Notes: generated by a model from the letters alone, not told the origin. A DNA stretch of 64,000 bases from Tetradesmus obliquus (GCA_030272155.1 CP126202.1:1550001-1614000), one strand, 5' to 3'. Positions 23,871 through 36,460 are shown, numbered from the stretch's first letter. Numbers and translations are program-made.

Positions 23871-25133
23871 CGCGTTCCAGCAAAAACAAGGTGTGTGGAA
23901 GAAAGAGGCAGAAGTAAGTTGTTCGCTGTGACGCTACGAGACAACGGTCTGCGGAGCAGCTCGTTTGATAGGCTTGCACCGTTGTGGCAGCAAACACCAG
24001 CAATGCAGTCGAACCCAGCGATGTAAGTAACACTAAAATATGCGACGATGAAGGCATATCCTAAGCCAACGGGCAGCAAGTCAAGTGACAGTTCGGCTGC
24101 TGACTGTGCTGGGCCCAGGGATTGTGGGCACGTGGACAACCTTGGCATTCAGAGCCAGCTACTGTACCGCAGGCGTCGGCCATACGACGCTGCTTAGCTT
24201 TGGAGTTCTTCGTGTGGATAGATCATGGACTGCATGGTTGTAGGTGGGTAGTACTGCCGGTGGCGCTCTTCTGTGTTGTTGGTGCAGCATGACAGCATCT
24301 GCTGACGCCACCACATAGCACAGGGGTGCACACAGTCAAAACACTGGCGATTGCCCATGGCTATTGTTTATTGAAACGATTGGTGATGAACAAAATTCCG
24401 TCCGGCTACATATTCACAGAAGTCATGTACTGGGGACACAGCAGAAGCCATTTTTAATATTGGGTACTCTGGCTGCCAGTAAGCCTGTGGCACAGGCGAG
24501 TGTATGCACAACCAGAAAAACTGCTCTATGCTGTTCAATCCACTTACTTACACTGCAAGCTTCTCACAGCTGGAGTGCTGCCGTCAGCACGCTGCCGCCA
24601 TTACGGTGAGGGTCACTTCTCTGTTGAACATGGCTGTTGATATGCATGCCCAGTGGATGAGGAGCTCCTCGAGGCGCCGATCTATCAGCCGCCTTGCCTG
24701 CGCTTGCAGGATGAAAAAGTGCACAGCGGCACGGTGCACGCCGCATGCCTTACGGCGTATGCACAGGCGATGCAACCAGTGGCACTCCCCAGTCCCAACA
24801 CCCGACGCGTGCGTCAAACAGAGCCAGCGCAGACACTTCTGGTACCACACACCTGAAAACAGCCACCTGCATACGTCCCATGCTGCAGGCTAATCCCAAC
24901 AGCACGCATGCAAAACTGTCGACTAGCACCATCTTTGCAAACAGCACCATCCTTGCCTGCTGTTACATGCAAAGGCCGCCAAGCATGATGCAGCAACGGT
25001 AACCAGTGCAAGGCACTGCTGAAGCAACCCTGCAGGAAACACTTCAGCGCTATCTGCACAGCAGCACTTCTGTGTGAGATGCTGCACCTCGACACCAGCA
25101 TCCTATCACAGAACAAGGGCTTTGAGGCAGATC
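23871..25133. other. Intergenic, no supported gene
   Basis: This separates the start of the SDR gene from the 3' end of the orphan-family gene, both on the minus strand. Short open stretches on both strands around 24500-24890 show no domain and no paralogue in the window. The first few hundred bases above 23870 must include the SDR promoter; 24900-25133 holds the 3' flank of the orphan gene. Confidence 0.45.
24963..24967 (-). terminator. TGTAA polyadenylation signal of the 25134-29307 gene
   Basis: TTACA on plus (TGTAA on minus), about 167 nt after the TGA. Confidence 0.45.
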
Positions 25134-28100
25134 TCACGCCCCAAGCACACGCAGCAGCACGTCCACAACACCACACACCTTATCTCCCCGCTGCCGCATC
25201 ACCCAGGACTGCAGCAGCCTGTAATGGATGCCAAATGCTGCCAGCTGATCTGACGTCAGCTGCTTGTCTCCCAGCAGCAGCGGCTCTGCTGCCGCCTGCA
25301 ACCGCTCCACCAGCTCATCAGGCGCTGCAGTGACATCCAGCAGCTGCACCAGCTGCTCCAGCACTGCTGGCACACTGCCGCTGAAAGGTGCAAGGCAAAG
25401 GTCTTGCAGTGCACCTGGGTTGGCTGCTGTAGAAGGTGCTGCTGCTGCTGCTGGATGTGCTGCTGCATCATTTTTTGAAGCTGCCGCTGCACATGCTGCT
25501 GCTGCTGAGGCGCCAGCTCCAGCATGGGGTGACACTAGTGCTTCTTCTTCTTCTGCTGCTGCCATTGGTGGTAGTGCTGGGGCTGGCACTGGTACCTCCA
25601 GTGGTGCTGCACCTGCCGCACCAGCCGCTGGTGCTTGTGCTGCTTCATCTGGTGCTGGCGCCACTGCTGCAGGCACCTCACCAGCCACTTCAGTCACTCC
25701 AGCAAATGTTGTTTGGTATGCTTTTGATGCTGCATCTGTTTCTGTCCCTGCTGATGCTGCTGCGGCTGCTGCTGCTTTTGTATGGTTCACGTTGTCATGT
25801 GCTGGACTTGCTGTTGTTGCTGCTGTTATGCAAGGCAGTGAACAGAGCGCAGCTGCTGGTTGCGGCTTACTTGCGCTCAGCTGAGGATGGCCTGCCAGCT
25901 GCTCAGCGACATCTGCAAACGCACCACAGCCCCCACCAGCTGCTGCTGCTGCTGCTGTTGTGCTGCTCATCGGCGCCGTGGGTGCTGCTGTTTGTGCTGC
26001 TGCAGGTGCCCCCAGGTGCTGCAGCTTCAGCTGCTGCCGCTGCTGGATGCGGATCAGTTTGTCCAGGAAGGCAGTCACAGCAGCAGAAGCGCCAGTGCCT
26101 GCAGGAGCAGCAGCTGCAGTGCCATGCATGCCTGTTGGTTCCTGCTTCAGGCTGGCCAAAGGTAGCTTGCTGCTGCTGCTGGTTGAACCAACTGGGCTGT
26201 GGATGGGTAACCTGTACTGCTGCTGCTGCTGCTGGTGGTGGTGGTGGTGGTTGTGCTGCACTTCATTGTGTTCTTCTTTCACTTTCACTGTTGCAGCTGA
26301 GCCTGCTGGTGGTCCTGCTGCTGTGATAGCTGCAGCTGACAACCTGGCAGGCTCAGCTTCACCATGTGCAGGTGCTGCTGCAGGCGCAGGCGCAGGGGCA
26401 ATTGCTGCCGCAGGCACAGGTGCACGTGCTGCTGCAGGGGCAGGCGCACGTGCTGCTGCAGGGGCAGCAGCTGCTGCAGGCGCAGATGCCGGTGCTGCTG
26501 TTGGAGCTGGGGCAGCTGCTGCTGTAGTAGCTGGGGGAGGGTGCTGCAGCGGGTGGTGCTGGCGCTGCTGCACGCTGCTGGCTGGGGCTGACCCGCTAGC
26601 AGCTGCAGGCTTCGCAGCAGCAGTTGGCTGGCTGCCACTATGCGCTGCTGCAGGTGGCTGCACGGCTGCTGTGTTGCTGCAGGGTTGGCTGGTGAAGTGT
26701 GCCTGCGAATGACCAGCAGCGCAAACAAAAGTGTCTCAAGTGCCTGGGTAAAGCAGCTGTTGCAGTTTTGTCAATGCCAGAGGCATTGCCACCTGGTGGC
26801 TGCTGTGGGGTGCCACGCATTGCACAGCAGATCTTGCCGTGAAAGTGCTGTTAGGCGTTGTGCCGGCGTGAAGAGCAAGCCAGACAACTTGCACGACCAA
26901 TGCATGCTGTGCCCACCTGCATGAAGTTGGGTGGTGCTGCCCTGATCTTGGTCAGGCGGCAGCCTGACAGCTGCGGCGTAGCGGCTGTGGGGATGATCAA
27001 ACAGCGGTTGTCGCTGCCGCCGCCGCTGCTGCACAGGCTGCGCTGTTCACGGTCTCCTGGCCCTCCTACAACCACAGGCATGCGCATGAGCAGTCAACCA
27101 TGTAGCTTGCTTCCACATGCCCAGCCGCAGAGCACGGAGTATGTATAATGGCGCAAGTTCGTTTCAGCTGACGCAGTGGTACTGGTGACCACTGCCACCA
27201 CTGCCGGCAACACAGCAGCACTGCTGCATAATTATTGCTGCGCTCTACGACAGCCACAAGTGCAGCAGAGGAGCCTTGTGCTGCAGTACCCATTCAGCAG
27301 TAGAACATAAAGGCTGCGCTGTTATGCGCACTGTGGTACTTGTGTGCGCACTGCTGTCACATCAAACTGCACCAGATCGCTTCAGCTGTGCCGTATTGCT
27401 GCCGCACCTGCAATGCAGGCGCCGTCCTTGTGCACTGACAGCTGCACCTTGAAGCCAGGCTGCTGCCAGGCGCGCTTGAAGCCAAGATGCTGCCAGGTGC
27501 GACCAAACGCTGAGGCCAGCAGGGTGGGCGGCACACCAAACCTCAAGCGGCTGCCAGCCATATCAAAATGCGCAGTGCTGCCCTGTCGGCATGCAGCAGA
27601 CAAGGAGCGCAGGTATGATGGCAGCAGCCATTCTGATAAGCAAAATCATGTAAATCACAGCAACCACAAAACAGCTGACATACTAGCCAGGTTGGCGATC
27701 CTGAGAATGCTGCCTTCGCAAATAATATCGCCTTCAGCATGCACATGTATTGCTGCACCGCACTGCAACAACAGTACACAGCTAAAGCAACGTCAATATG
27801 CATAAATCTACAAAACTCAACTTTCAATTGCCCCGAAACAGTAAAAGGGAGCTCGAGGCAGCCTGGTTGTGCCAGACATAGCCTGACTGAGCAGCCGGCT
27901 CACCTCATGCTCCTGCCAGCGTGCAGGATCAGCCTCTGCTGCTGCAGCTGCTGCCTCTGCCACCTGCTGCGCTGCTGCTGCGGCAGCTGGTGACTGCAGG
28001 TGCAGCGTGAGCTGCGTGCTGCCTTTTGCGCATGACATGCCAGTGATGGTGTGGTTGTGATAGCTGCGCAGGACTGCGTCAGCACCACTCATGGTGTATC

Positions 28101-29307
28101 GCGGCGTGCTGCTGCTGCCGCTGCTGTCGTACCTGCCAATGCCTGCATGCGCCTCAGCTCCATCTGCAACAGCGGTTTTGCAGGAGCTGCTGTGTTGTCA
28201 GCATATCCGCACATGCTTGCCTCGATATCAGCAGGAAACGACCACCAGGGCAATGCTGATACTGGATCAGCACGGCAGTGATGGCAACCAATTGATGTGA
28301 TTGCACGATTGACTTGAGAATTGCATGCAAAGCATGGCACAGCGGGTGGCTGCGTGTGTCAAGAAATAGCCGGCAGCTAGGTATCTCGCACATAATGTGG
28401 AGCTTGCAGTCCCAAATTGAGGACAAGCAGTGTATCATGTTGGTGCCAGCAGCAACGCCGGCACCCAAACTCGCACCTGCTGGTGTGCTGTCAACGCCGT
28501 CCACAGTGAAATGCAGCTGCACCTGCTGCCGCTGCACATGCTGCTGCAGGTCGGGAAAGCACTGAGCAACAAAGGCTGGAGAAACAGACACGCGGCATCG
28601 TGGCTTGTTCTTTGCTGGCTCTGTGATTGTCGCCGCCTGCTGTCCACAGCACAATGCAGCATGTCAGCCACTCACCCATCGATTGAGTGGTTGCTGCCGC
28701 TGAGGAGCACTTGTGTATGCAGCTGGCTCTTCGAGCTGCATGCAAGCGCTCACACATGTGCTTTGCAACCAAATCCCGCAGGAAGGTTCTTGGGACTGGT
28801 CGAAGCAAGGCTGTGCGCTCCTCAGGCAATGCATTGCATCATCATGATTCGATGCCGGGTCTACAAGTGGGCTATCAAAGTAAGCGAGGCATATGCAGAG
28901 TACCAGTATAAGTAATGTCTTGCTGATGTTCATCAGCACGCTTGTCAAGTGCATTTTGGTGCAATCGCCAGGTAGGCCTGCTGCAGCTGGCACGCAACGC
29001 CTAAGCAGGTGCTCACCATGCCTTCCGCACATACGACGCCTTCTGCTGACTTCACAACCTGCCGGCAGCGCCTGTGGCTTGGTTCAGGCTGCCCTGTTGC
29101 GGCTGCTGGTGCAGTTGCGGCCCTGCTGTTGGCTGCCCGTCTGCGCCGTTTGCTGTCTCGTGCTGCAGTTGAGGTGTGGCCCCTGCGGCACCGCTTGCGT
29201 TTTGCTGCATCAACGCCGGATGAAAGCTCACATTCAATGTCACTGGTGCTGCGGCTTGCGGAAGAATGGCTGCCATCCTGGCAGTCAGAGGCGTCTGCAT
29301 CTTTCAT
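25134..29307 (-). CDS. Orphan family copy 3: intact six-exon gene
   Basis: Exons 29307-29017, 28636-28477, 28142-27904, 27582-27408, 27065-26917 and 26702-25134 sum to 2583 nt (860 residues), with the same splice phases as the copy at 3306-7161. Exon 1 has basic clusters (KRKRCRRG, DSKRRRR) like nuclear localisation signals. Exon 2 reads AFVAQCFPDLQQHVQRQQVQL; exon 3 NHTITGMSC and RWQEHE; exon 4 AWQQPGFKVQLSVHKDG, with an extra internal copy (TWQHLGFKR) just before it; exon 5 LSGCRLTKIRAAPPNF. The 523-codon last exon has long Ala/Pro/Gln stretches, TAFLDKLIRIQQRQ, an acidic EEEEALVS patch and the conserved C-terminal domain of about 80 residues (VPAVLEQLVQLLDVTAAPDELVERL onward). No family recognised. 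A nuclear, possibly regulatory, protein is an inference from composition and the basic clusters. This is the best reference for the family; a gene in the opposite orientation 20 kb away is its paralogue. Confidence 0.75.
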
Positions 29308-30338
29308 GTTGCTGCCTGTTGAGTCGGATAAGATCAGCTGGCTGCTGCTGCCCAGCAGCAGCAACTGCCGCTGCTGTTATTGAGTGGCTACCCTTGGTGC
29401 TGATCAGCCGCCTTCTGCACACATTTAGTAAAACCACAGTGATCAACGCAATATGCCATGCTTCAGCTGCTCGGACCGAGCCAAAACCTGCCAGTTCTCA
29501 GGAGCTCCTCGAGGAGGTGATGCCCAAGCCACACAGCCCCAACCAGTGTGATCTGTACGTAAAATGAAGCTTACCCAGCGCAAAATCTCACTTTTTGCTT
29601 TCAGCCCAGCTCTTGGTTGGCTTTCGAACTTCAACCGAAAAACACGGCTTCTGCTTCACAGTTTGCTGTTGCGATCCTTGCCAGAAAGTGGTTGCAACTG
29701 CACGGCTGAAGCAGTATAGGTACTGTACGAAAAAATATTCAAATAGAAACCCCAAGTTCTGCCTACTCTCTGAGCCCCTGGACCCTGGAAGTCTGAAACC
29801 CTGGCAGGCACCCAGATGCAGGCTCATCAGGCCTGACAGCACATGTAACAAAGCCTTCATGACGGCACCCAGGTGCGTTTAACGAAGTGATGCTGCAGAT
29901 GCTGCAGTCACTGGCTACATGATGCACGTGCTGTGTGCACACAGCCCAGATTTTGAGGAAACTTGTGTAGGCACGACAGTACGGTACTGCCGTAAGCTGC
30001 TACAACACTGCCTTTGCCAAGCCAACGCAACTGCCAGTTGGCACCTGCAACTTCATCGGCAACCAGCAGCGTACATTATACAGCCTGATGCCACTCAAAC
30101 CTGCTGTGGTGATCGAGTCGCGTCCAACTGCTGCGCCGCAGTGTACGATAGGGCAACCATGACATGTCTCCAATCATGTGCACAAGGTGTTGTGACAGCG
30201 TCTCTTATGAGCCTGCCGTAGGAAGAAGTCCATCCGCAGCCTGCTGCATCTCGTGGGGTGTCCTGTTGGTGGCAGGGTACCAGCACACCCCAAGCCACCG
30301 CTGCTGCACCAGGAAGCCAATGCACGTGTTGTCCACAG
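29308..30338. other. Intergenic, mostly unassigned
   Basis: The stretch lies upstream of the orphan gene and downstream of the MFS transporter stop. 30225-30300 is a diverged copy of the transporter's C-terminal coding end (listed separately). 29440-29880 is A/T-richer and unlike its neighbours, open in both directions but without a recognisable domain; it could be a fragment of an unidentified repeat. Confidence 0.4.
30225..30300 (-). repeat. Extra copy of MFS C-terminal coding end
   Basis: On the minus strand this reads WYPATNRTPHEMQQAADGLLP, nearly the same as WYPATNRTPPEMQQAAEGLL at the end of the transporter (about 30340-30425). It sits roughly 135 bp past the first copy and in a different frame relative to the TAG stop, so it is not a simple read-through extension. 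Confidence 0.8.
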
Positions 30339-33300
30339 CTAGTTGCACTGAAAGCTGGCTGCAGGCAGCAGTCCTTCTGCGGCTTGCTGCATCTCTGGAG
30401 GTGTTCTGTTAGTGGCCGGGTACCAGCGCCACAGCCCAGCACAAGCACACAAGCTAATGACGGCAGCAACGGTGAGGTAGATGCCGGTGGTGAAGAAGGT
30501 GTTGCCTGTGGCCAGCTGCAGGGCTGTGATGATGAGGGGGGACAGGCCGCCCAGCCATGACTGGCTGGCAGTGTGCACAAAGTTGAAGCCTGCAGGGCAA
30601 GATTCAACATGACACCAAAGAGGGTGAGGAGAAAAGAGGGTGAGCTGGGCTGATTGTGGGCCACGCTGGGCTGCACATTGCAGTAATGCTGCAGGCGGCA
30701 GCATATCTCCCCATTGGGCTGCTGCCGTAACCACGGTGCTGCAACACCATGTGCTGCTGCAGCTTGACAACAGGCAGCTGCAGGTTGACATTGGTTGGGT
30801 GCGCTGTTGCTGTGAATGTGCAGCATGAAAGTGAGTGCGGTGAAGTCTTTGGAATAGCTGTTGCATATCGATTCAAACACACATCCTGCAGCATGCACTG
30901 TCTGCATTGCAGGCAGCTGCGTGGCGCGCTGGCAAACAAGACAACCGCCTGCCAGCACTTGCCACCAGAAGCCGCCGCACCTGTGGCGCGCACGTGCACT
31001 GGGAACAAATTGTTGCCGATCGTAGGTATGAACCCAAAAATCGACGCATTCAGCGTCAGATCGGCCAGCTGCATCAGCCACGCAGCTGCCAAGCTCTTCG
31101 TCGAGATCGCCAAAAACATCGGAATGCTGCTCGCTGCAGCCACGGCCAGGATGCAGGCTGTCGCTGCCATGCGAGGGACTCCTCGGTCGCTGAGGTGTGC
31201 GAAAACTGGGATCATGGAGAGCGTGAGGCTCATGTTGGTAAGGGTCATGCCCAGGGTGAGCTTCAAAGGGAAGCCTAGCGAGGTGTTGAGGAAGCTGGGT
31301 AGCCAGCCGTAGAAAACGTAAAAGTTGGCAGCACTCCTGCAAGGCAGATTTGACGAGGAAAGGGGAGCATGCAGGCAGGCAGGTGAGGGTGCAGAGGCAC
31401 TACAACAGCTGGACAGTCAGCCATAGAAGAGGTAGAAGTTGGCAGCACTCCTGCAAGACATTACACAGCAATGAAGAGGCAGCGTTTCTAAAGGGATGCA
31501 GGCAGATCAGGATGCATGGCCATGGGCACTACAACAGCTGAGCAGCCGCGGCTTGCAGGCAACAACAAGCTGGCAGAAGTGTCATGCAGCACTGCAGCAG
31601 TAGGCTGGATTGCACAAGCATGTTGGCAAGCATGCAGGGCAAGCAACTGTGCCACTGCATCTAGGTATGCGTGTCTGACGGGTGTGAACTGTGAGGCACA
31701 GCAGCGGATAGTGCGATGTTGGATGAAGGGAGTTGCAGCACCAGTCACCCTGCACGATCACATGCTGCGCAGCATGCCGTTGTGCCTGCACAGATGCCGC
31801 GCACAGCAGTGCAGATAGCCAACACAGACAGCAGCAGCAGCAGCACAGCATCGCGGCACTCACCAGGTCTCGAACCAGAACATCAGCAGCACCTCCCACC
31901 AGTGCTGCCTGAACAGCATGTTGATAGGCCGATGACCCAGCCAAGATCCACGCCTGCTGCTGCTGCTGCTGCTGCTGCCACTGCTGACATTGCAGTGCTG
32001 CTGCTGATGCTGCTGCTTTTTCCAGTGCTCACTTCGCTCTTCGCCAATCATCAAGCCGCCATCTGCAATCTGCTGCTGGTCAGGTACAGCATCCCCTGCC
32101 AGCTTACACTGTGCTGCGCTGCCTGCGATTGAAGGCGTGCCTTCCAGTTTGGTGCAAGATAGGCGCTGCTGCTCTGACTGCTGCTTACAGGCAGTTGTTT
32201 GGCGCTTTAGCTGCTGCTGTTGCAGCTGTGTTTTGCCATTGAGGAACTCAAAAGACTCTGGCATGTCCCACCGCAGCACCACCCCTGCTGTGGCTGTAAA
32301 CACAGCCAGCAGAAAGGGAATCCTGCAAGCAAGGGTGCACCATGAAGAGAGGTTAGACGTGCTTCGGCTTTGCACTTTGTATAAGGCAGCAGCTGCGGCA
32401 TAATTGGGTATGCATATTCGTGCAAGTGAATCGGCTGCTACTCGCACGCAGCATGCGACAGCAATATGAGCGCCGCAGGGCGTGTATGCAACCTGCCCTG
32501 CAGGCTTTGCTGCTGCTGCCTATGCTGCTGCTGCTATGTTGTGTCAACTGGAGTTCGTCGACTTCAGTGCGCAACTGGCAAAGACAGCATTTGAACAGGC
32601 AACCCAGGGCAGCTGCAAAATCACCTCCATCCCCAGAGCAGCATGTATTCTGCAGGCAGCAGTGGCAGCAGCAGTGTACAAAGCATCTTCAGTTTCAGGT
32701 CACAGGCTAGCCAACACAGTCATGCAACACATGCATGCCAGAAAGTTGCTGCACAGCTGTGAAGCTGTAGCATATAAAGACATGGTTGTGCCACTTGCAG
32801 CATGGCTATGGCACAGAGAACGATGCTGCAGCTGCTGCAGCAGCTGCTGCTGTCATCCCAACTGGCAGCACAGCCGCATTCACATTGATGCAACTTGCAG
32901 CAGCTGCTGCAGCACTCTGCAATCCTGCAGCTGCTGCCCTGTACACCTGCTGCAGCTGCTGTTGCTTCCCCTTGTAGCACAGACGCATCTACAATGATGC
33001 AACTCAAGGCAGCTACTGCAGCACTCTGCAACCTGCAGCTGCTGCCCCTTTGCACCTGATGTGGCTGCTGCTGCATCACCTCATGGCACAGCCGCATTGA
33101 CGATCATGTTACTTGTCTGCAACCTTCTGCAGCTGCTTTTGAATCACCTGGTGGCACAGCCGCGTTGACGATCATTGCCACCAAGATGCCAAACGCGAGT
33201 CCCGCGTTGACTGAGATGAACGCAATGCAGCCATTGACCGGCATGTACACACATATCTGCAGCATGGTGCAGCTGCTGCAGCACTGTGCAACCTGCAGCT

Positions 33301-34939
33301 GCTGCAGCTGCTGTTCGACTAACCTGGTGGCACAGCCGCATTGACAATCATCGCCACCAGGATGCCAAATACAATGCCGGCGTTGACTGACATGAACACA
33401 ATGCAGCCCCCCTTGGTCTTGGCTGTTGGTGGAGCCAGCTCATGCATGAACACCACGGCGGTGCCCAGCTCCCCACCCACTGCAGCAGCAGAATGGTATG
33501 ATGTGCAGCAAATGGCAGCTGTGAGGTGTACTATGCCTGCATGCCCCTGAGCAGACATACCATTCAAGCAAGAAGCATCATGCAAATGCAGGGCAGCAGG
33601 ATGCGCATCAGGTAATGTAGCTTGCAATCAATCACACTACCACCGCCATATCAGTGGTTGTTTTCCAGCCTTGATGAAGCAGCAGCATTGGAACCAATTT
33701 ACTTGCAGCACAAAGCACCAAGGCGGGGTCGATAGCAGCACCAACCGTGCCGTACCTGCCAGGCCCTGCAGCAGTCGCAGCACAGCCAGCAGCACTGGCG
33801 CTGCAATGCCGATGTGTGCGTATGTCGGCAGGCAGCCAATGAGCACAGTGGACGTCCCCATCATGATGAGAGTAGCTAACAGGCTCACTCTGCGCCCCAC
33901 CACATCACAGAGATGGCCAAAAACTGCAGCAGCAAGCAGAACGAGACAGCCAGCAGTTATGGCATTGCTGGCTTATGTTTCCTAGGTACAAAGCTGCTGC
34001 TGCTGCTGCTGCTGCTGCTGTCATTGCTAGTGCTGCTGCTACTCCTGCTGCTGTCACCGCTGGCACATTGACACAGGCAGTTCCTAGAGCAGTCGACGCT
34101 GTTGACGCTGCCATCTGCCGCTCTACTTGAAGTCAACTGCGGAAGGTGTACAGCCGGCTGCGCTCAAAAAGCTGCCCACGGGGTTGCAAAAGGCAGCCCA
34201 CTGCATAAACCAGCCAGTTGAACTGCTGCTTCTGCTGCTTCTGCTGCTACTGCAACTGCTGCTTCTGCTAGCCAGTCACTGGCGGCACCACAGAAGCAGC
34301 TGGTCACTCACAGAGGCTGCCCAGGGGCCTGAAGAGGAAGCCCACTGCGTAGACCAGCCAGAAGTTCAACTGCCGCAGCGCCACAGACTCGCTTGCAGGA
34401 AAGAAGGCCTTAGCCAAGAAGGGGCTGAGCTGCGTCCAGACGCTGTAGTCATACCCTGCATAAAGTTGAATATATTGAATTTATTGAACCTTGGTCGAAT
34501 TAAGCGCAAGAGAGGCGAGCAGATTCCACTGCGGCAGTTGCTTGCAGTGATGCTGCCAGTGCTGGGAGGATTCTGAAAGCACAGCAAATGTTGTGGTGCC
34601 AGCAGTACCAGCTGTGATGCTTGCTACATGTGCCACATGTATGGTTAATGCTTGCTGCTGGCGCATGTGAAGACAGTAAACAGTTGTCACGCACATGCCG
34701 CACATGCGCTTTTGTGCAGTGACTGCATGTGGCGATGACACGGCTGCAAGAGTAGAGGCACTTGTTGTGCAAGCACATCATCACTTGAATCTGATTGCAA
34801 AGCTGTGTTTCTCACATTCTAGGACAGTGCCGATGGCAGAAGCAGCCGTGAGTGCAACTGCAGCAGCAAAGCAGCATGATGTCAGCAGCAGCAGCACAGC
34901 AGGAACAAGAGACGGCGGCAACGACCGCGCTGACCGCAT
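30339..34939 (-). CDS. MFS transporter, metabolite:H+ symporter type
   Basis: Eight exons, 34939-34816, 34455-34312, 33923-33756, 33479-33324, 32649-32625, 32322-31864, 31336-30981 and 30589-30339, sum to 561 codons in one frame. The joined protein shows the MHS signature: AIGTVLEWYDYSVW (TM1 end, across junction 1), YAVGFLFRPLGSLFFGHLCD with DVVGRR (loop 2-3), LRLLQGLAVGGELG (TM4) and WGWRIPFLLAVF (TM6, formed only if the 25-nt exon is used). FWFETWSAANFYVFYGWLP starts the second half. About 12 hydrophobic segments are visible. The central loop is expanded by about 90 Gln/Ser-rich residues. Such carriers move small organic acids, betaine or sugars with protons across the plasma membrane or an organelle membrane; the substrate is not determinable. 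At least four exon edges have extra diverged copies in flanking introns. It ends in TAG. Confidence 0.85.
31440..31480 (-). repeat. Extra copy of MFS exon 7 start
   Basis: The minus strand reads CTTGCAG|GAGTGCTGCCAACTT and encodes SAANFYLFYG before a TGA. The real exon start at 31336 encodes SAANFYVFYG with an identical acceptor. The two are about 125 bp apart. Confidence 0.85.
32860..33260 (-). repeat. Array of diverged copies of MFS exon 4 end
   Basis: Four degenerate copies of the exon 4 3' edge (VNAAVPPG with its donor) lie in the following intron, at about 33150-33240, 33085-33110, 32975-33000 and 32866-32895. The nearest keeps a long open match (FISVNAGLAFGILVAMIVNAAVPPG, real exon SVNAGIVFGILVAMIVNAAV) and a GT donor. 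The further ones shrink to GGCACAGCCGCATTGACGAT-like cores embedded in CTGCAG-rich spacer, about 70-175 bp apart. Confidence 0.8.
34140..34235 (-). repeat. Extra copy of MFS exon 2 end
   Basis: The minus strand reads FNWLVYAVGCLLQPRGS, a diverged copy of LNFWLVYAVGFLFRPLGSL in exon 2 (34312-34375). It lies about 130-140 bp downstream in the intron. Confidence 0.8.
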
Positions 34940-36460
34940 ATCAAAACTTACTATACTGTCTACGACTAACATCTGCTCCGTATTTATGCATGGCGGGCTG
35001 ATGTGAGCGTGGAAGTCCTTCCGTGAAGCTGATGAGTGTCGTACTTCACGCCTGCATGCTGATGCACATATTCGGCGCAAATCAGGTGCAGCAGTTGCAT
35101 TACAGTACAAGCCAGCCGCAACACGGAGCATCGCAAGTGCAGAAGAACTAGTGTAACCTGAAGGGTGACCATCCTCATCAACCTGGCACCTTGGGTCACA
35201 GTTCTGACCCGCTGGACCAAAGGCACTTCCCCACTTTCTCAGCATTTTCTCGATCTCAGCGTGAACTAATTGTGGGAGAACCACGTAAAGCCAAGCGCAC
35301 ATTGACGCAGTAAAGGATCCATTACACAGGATTATCACCAGCAAGCAGCACAGTGCTGCTGCTGCCACCATGCCGGACGCTGAGTCCCTGCCTGCCCAAG
35401 GCCCTAATGGCCTGCACACCTAGACAAGCCAATACCACACATTCAAGTGCATCTAAGGGTGGCCAAACTTTGTCGGTATTAACCCCTTCATGAAACATCC
35501 CTTTATGAAACAGCACTGGTCAAAAAAGAACAATGCACCAAAGATCAATCATGCGCCACAGGCCCGTGATTTTTGAATATTGACAGCCAGCAAGTGATGG
35601 TTGCAGCAGAGACCAAGCCATTACTCTGGACTCCCAGCAGTGTTATGCCCAGTGCATGCTAGCGGCCCGTGCAGCACAGGGCGTACAGCTAAAAAAGCTG
35701 CCGGCGCAGTGATCTTGCAGGCAGCAGCTGCCCTGGCCATTAACCCGCTGCATAGCACAATACTACGGCCAGAAAGTGCAGTTGAAACAATCAGTCTGCC
35801 GACAGCAAATCCGCCGCCGCCCCATCCTCAGGATGCACTGAGTGCAGCACAGTCGCCAGCTGCACGTATTTTAGTGCAAGCTGCTTGCATCTTGGAATGA
35901 AAACATATAGGATCTACACAGGCGCAGGAAGCCCTCACAATCAAAGTGCCATACAAGACTCTTATTGATTAAGCAATTGCCAGCGCCAGGATGTGGGCGC
36001 TCGATTGTGAGCAGATCACACCCACCATTTGGAATTGCAGAATGAATCCCTTGACCATCGTGCAGAATTGCTGGGAATTTTAACGAGCACAGACAGGCTG
36101 CGCAATACAACTTCAGCAGTGTAGAAGCTGTGTCGTGTGATTATCAGTTGCAGGTTGCATGGCATTTCGTCTGTTCCAGTGTGACCATGCTGCCATTTGA
36201 TGCACAGCCCAGGCTATGCATCCCCCTTGGTACACACAGCTTGGTGAACCCCTGTTGGCGGCGACAGCCGCTTCCTTGCCTCCCCCTTCCTTGCTCCAAA
36301 CCTGCTGTTCCGCACACCAACTCAAACCTACTCTTTCTCCGGCACGTGCATATCCAGGTTGCACATCAAGCCTAACCCTGCTGCAGGGTCACAGCGGCAG
36401 CGATCCCGCCAGCAGCGCACTTTGCCGTCTGCAGCCGCTACCGTTATCAGCGCCGCCGCC
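34940..36460. other. Intergenic between two minus-strand transporters
   Basis: It contains the MFS promoter side and the 3' flank of the ABCG gene. An open stretch continues upstream of the chosen MFS start (to 35419 on minus) and encodes a Cys-containing sequence with one hydrophobic helix. It could be a 5' extension of the transporter, but MRSARSLPPSL followed directly by TM1 is the more usual arrangement. Nothing else was recognised. Confidence 0.4.

Noticed and set aside
24504-24893. Overlapping open frames on both strands
   Set aside because: Both strands open with basic, Cys/His-rich composition, but no motif with zinc-finger spacing and no paralogue in the window.
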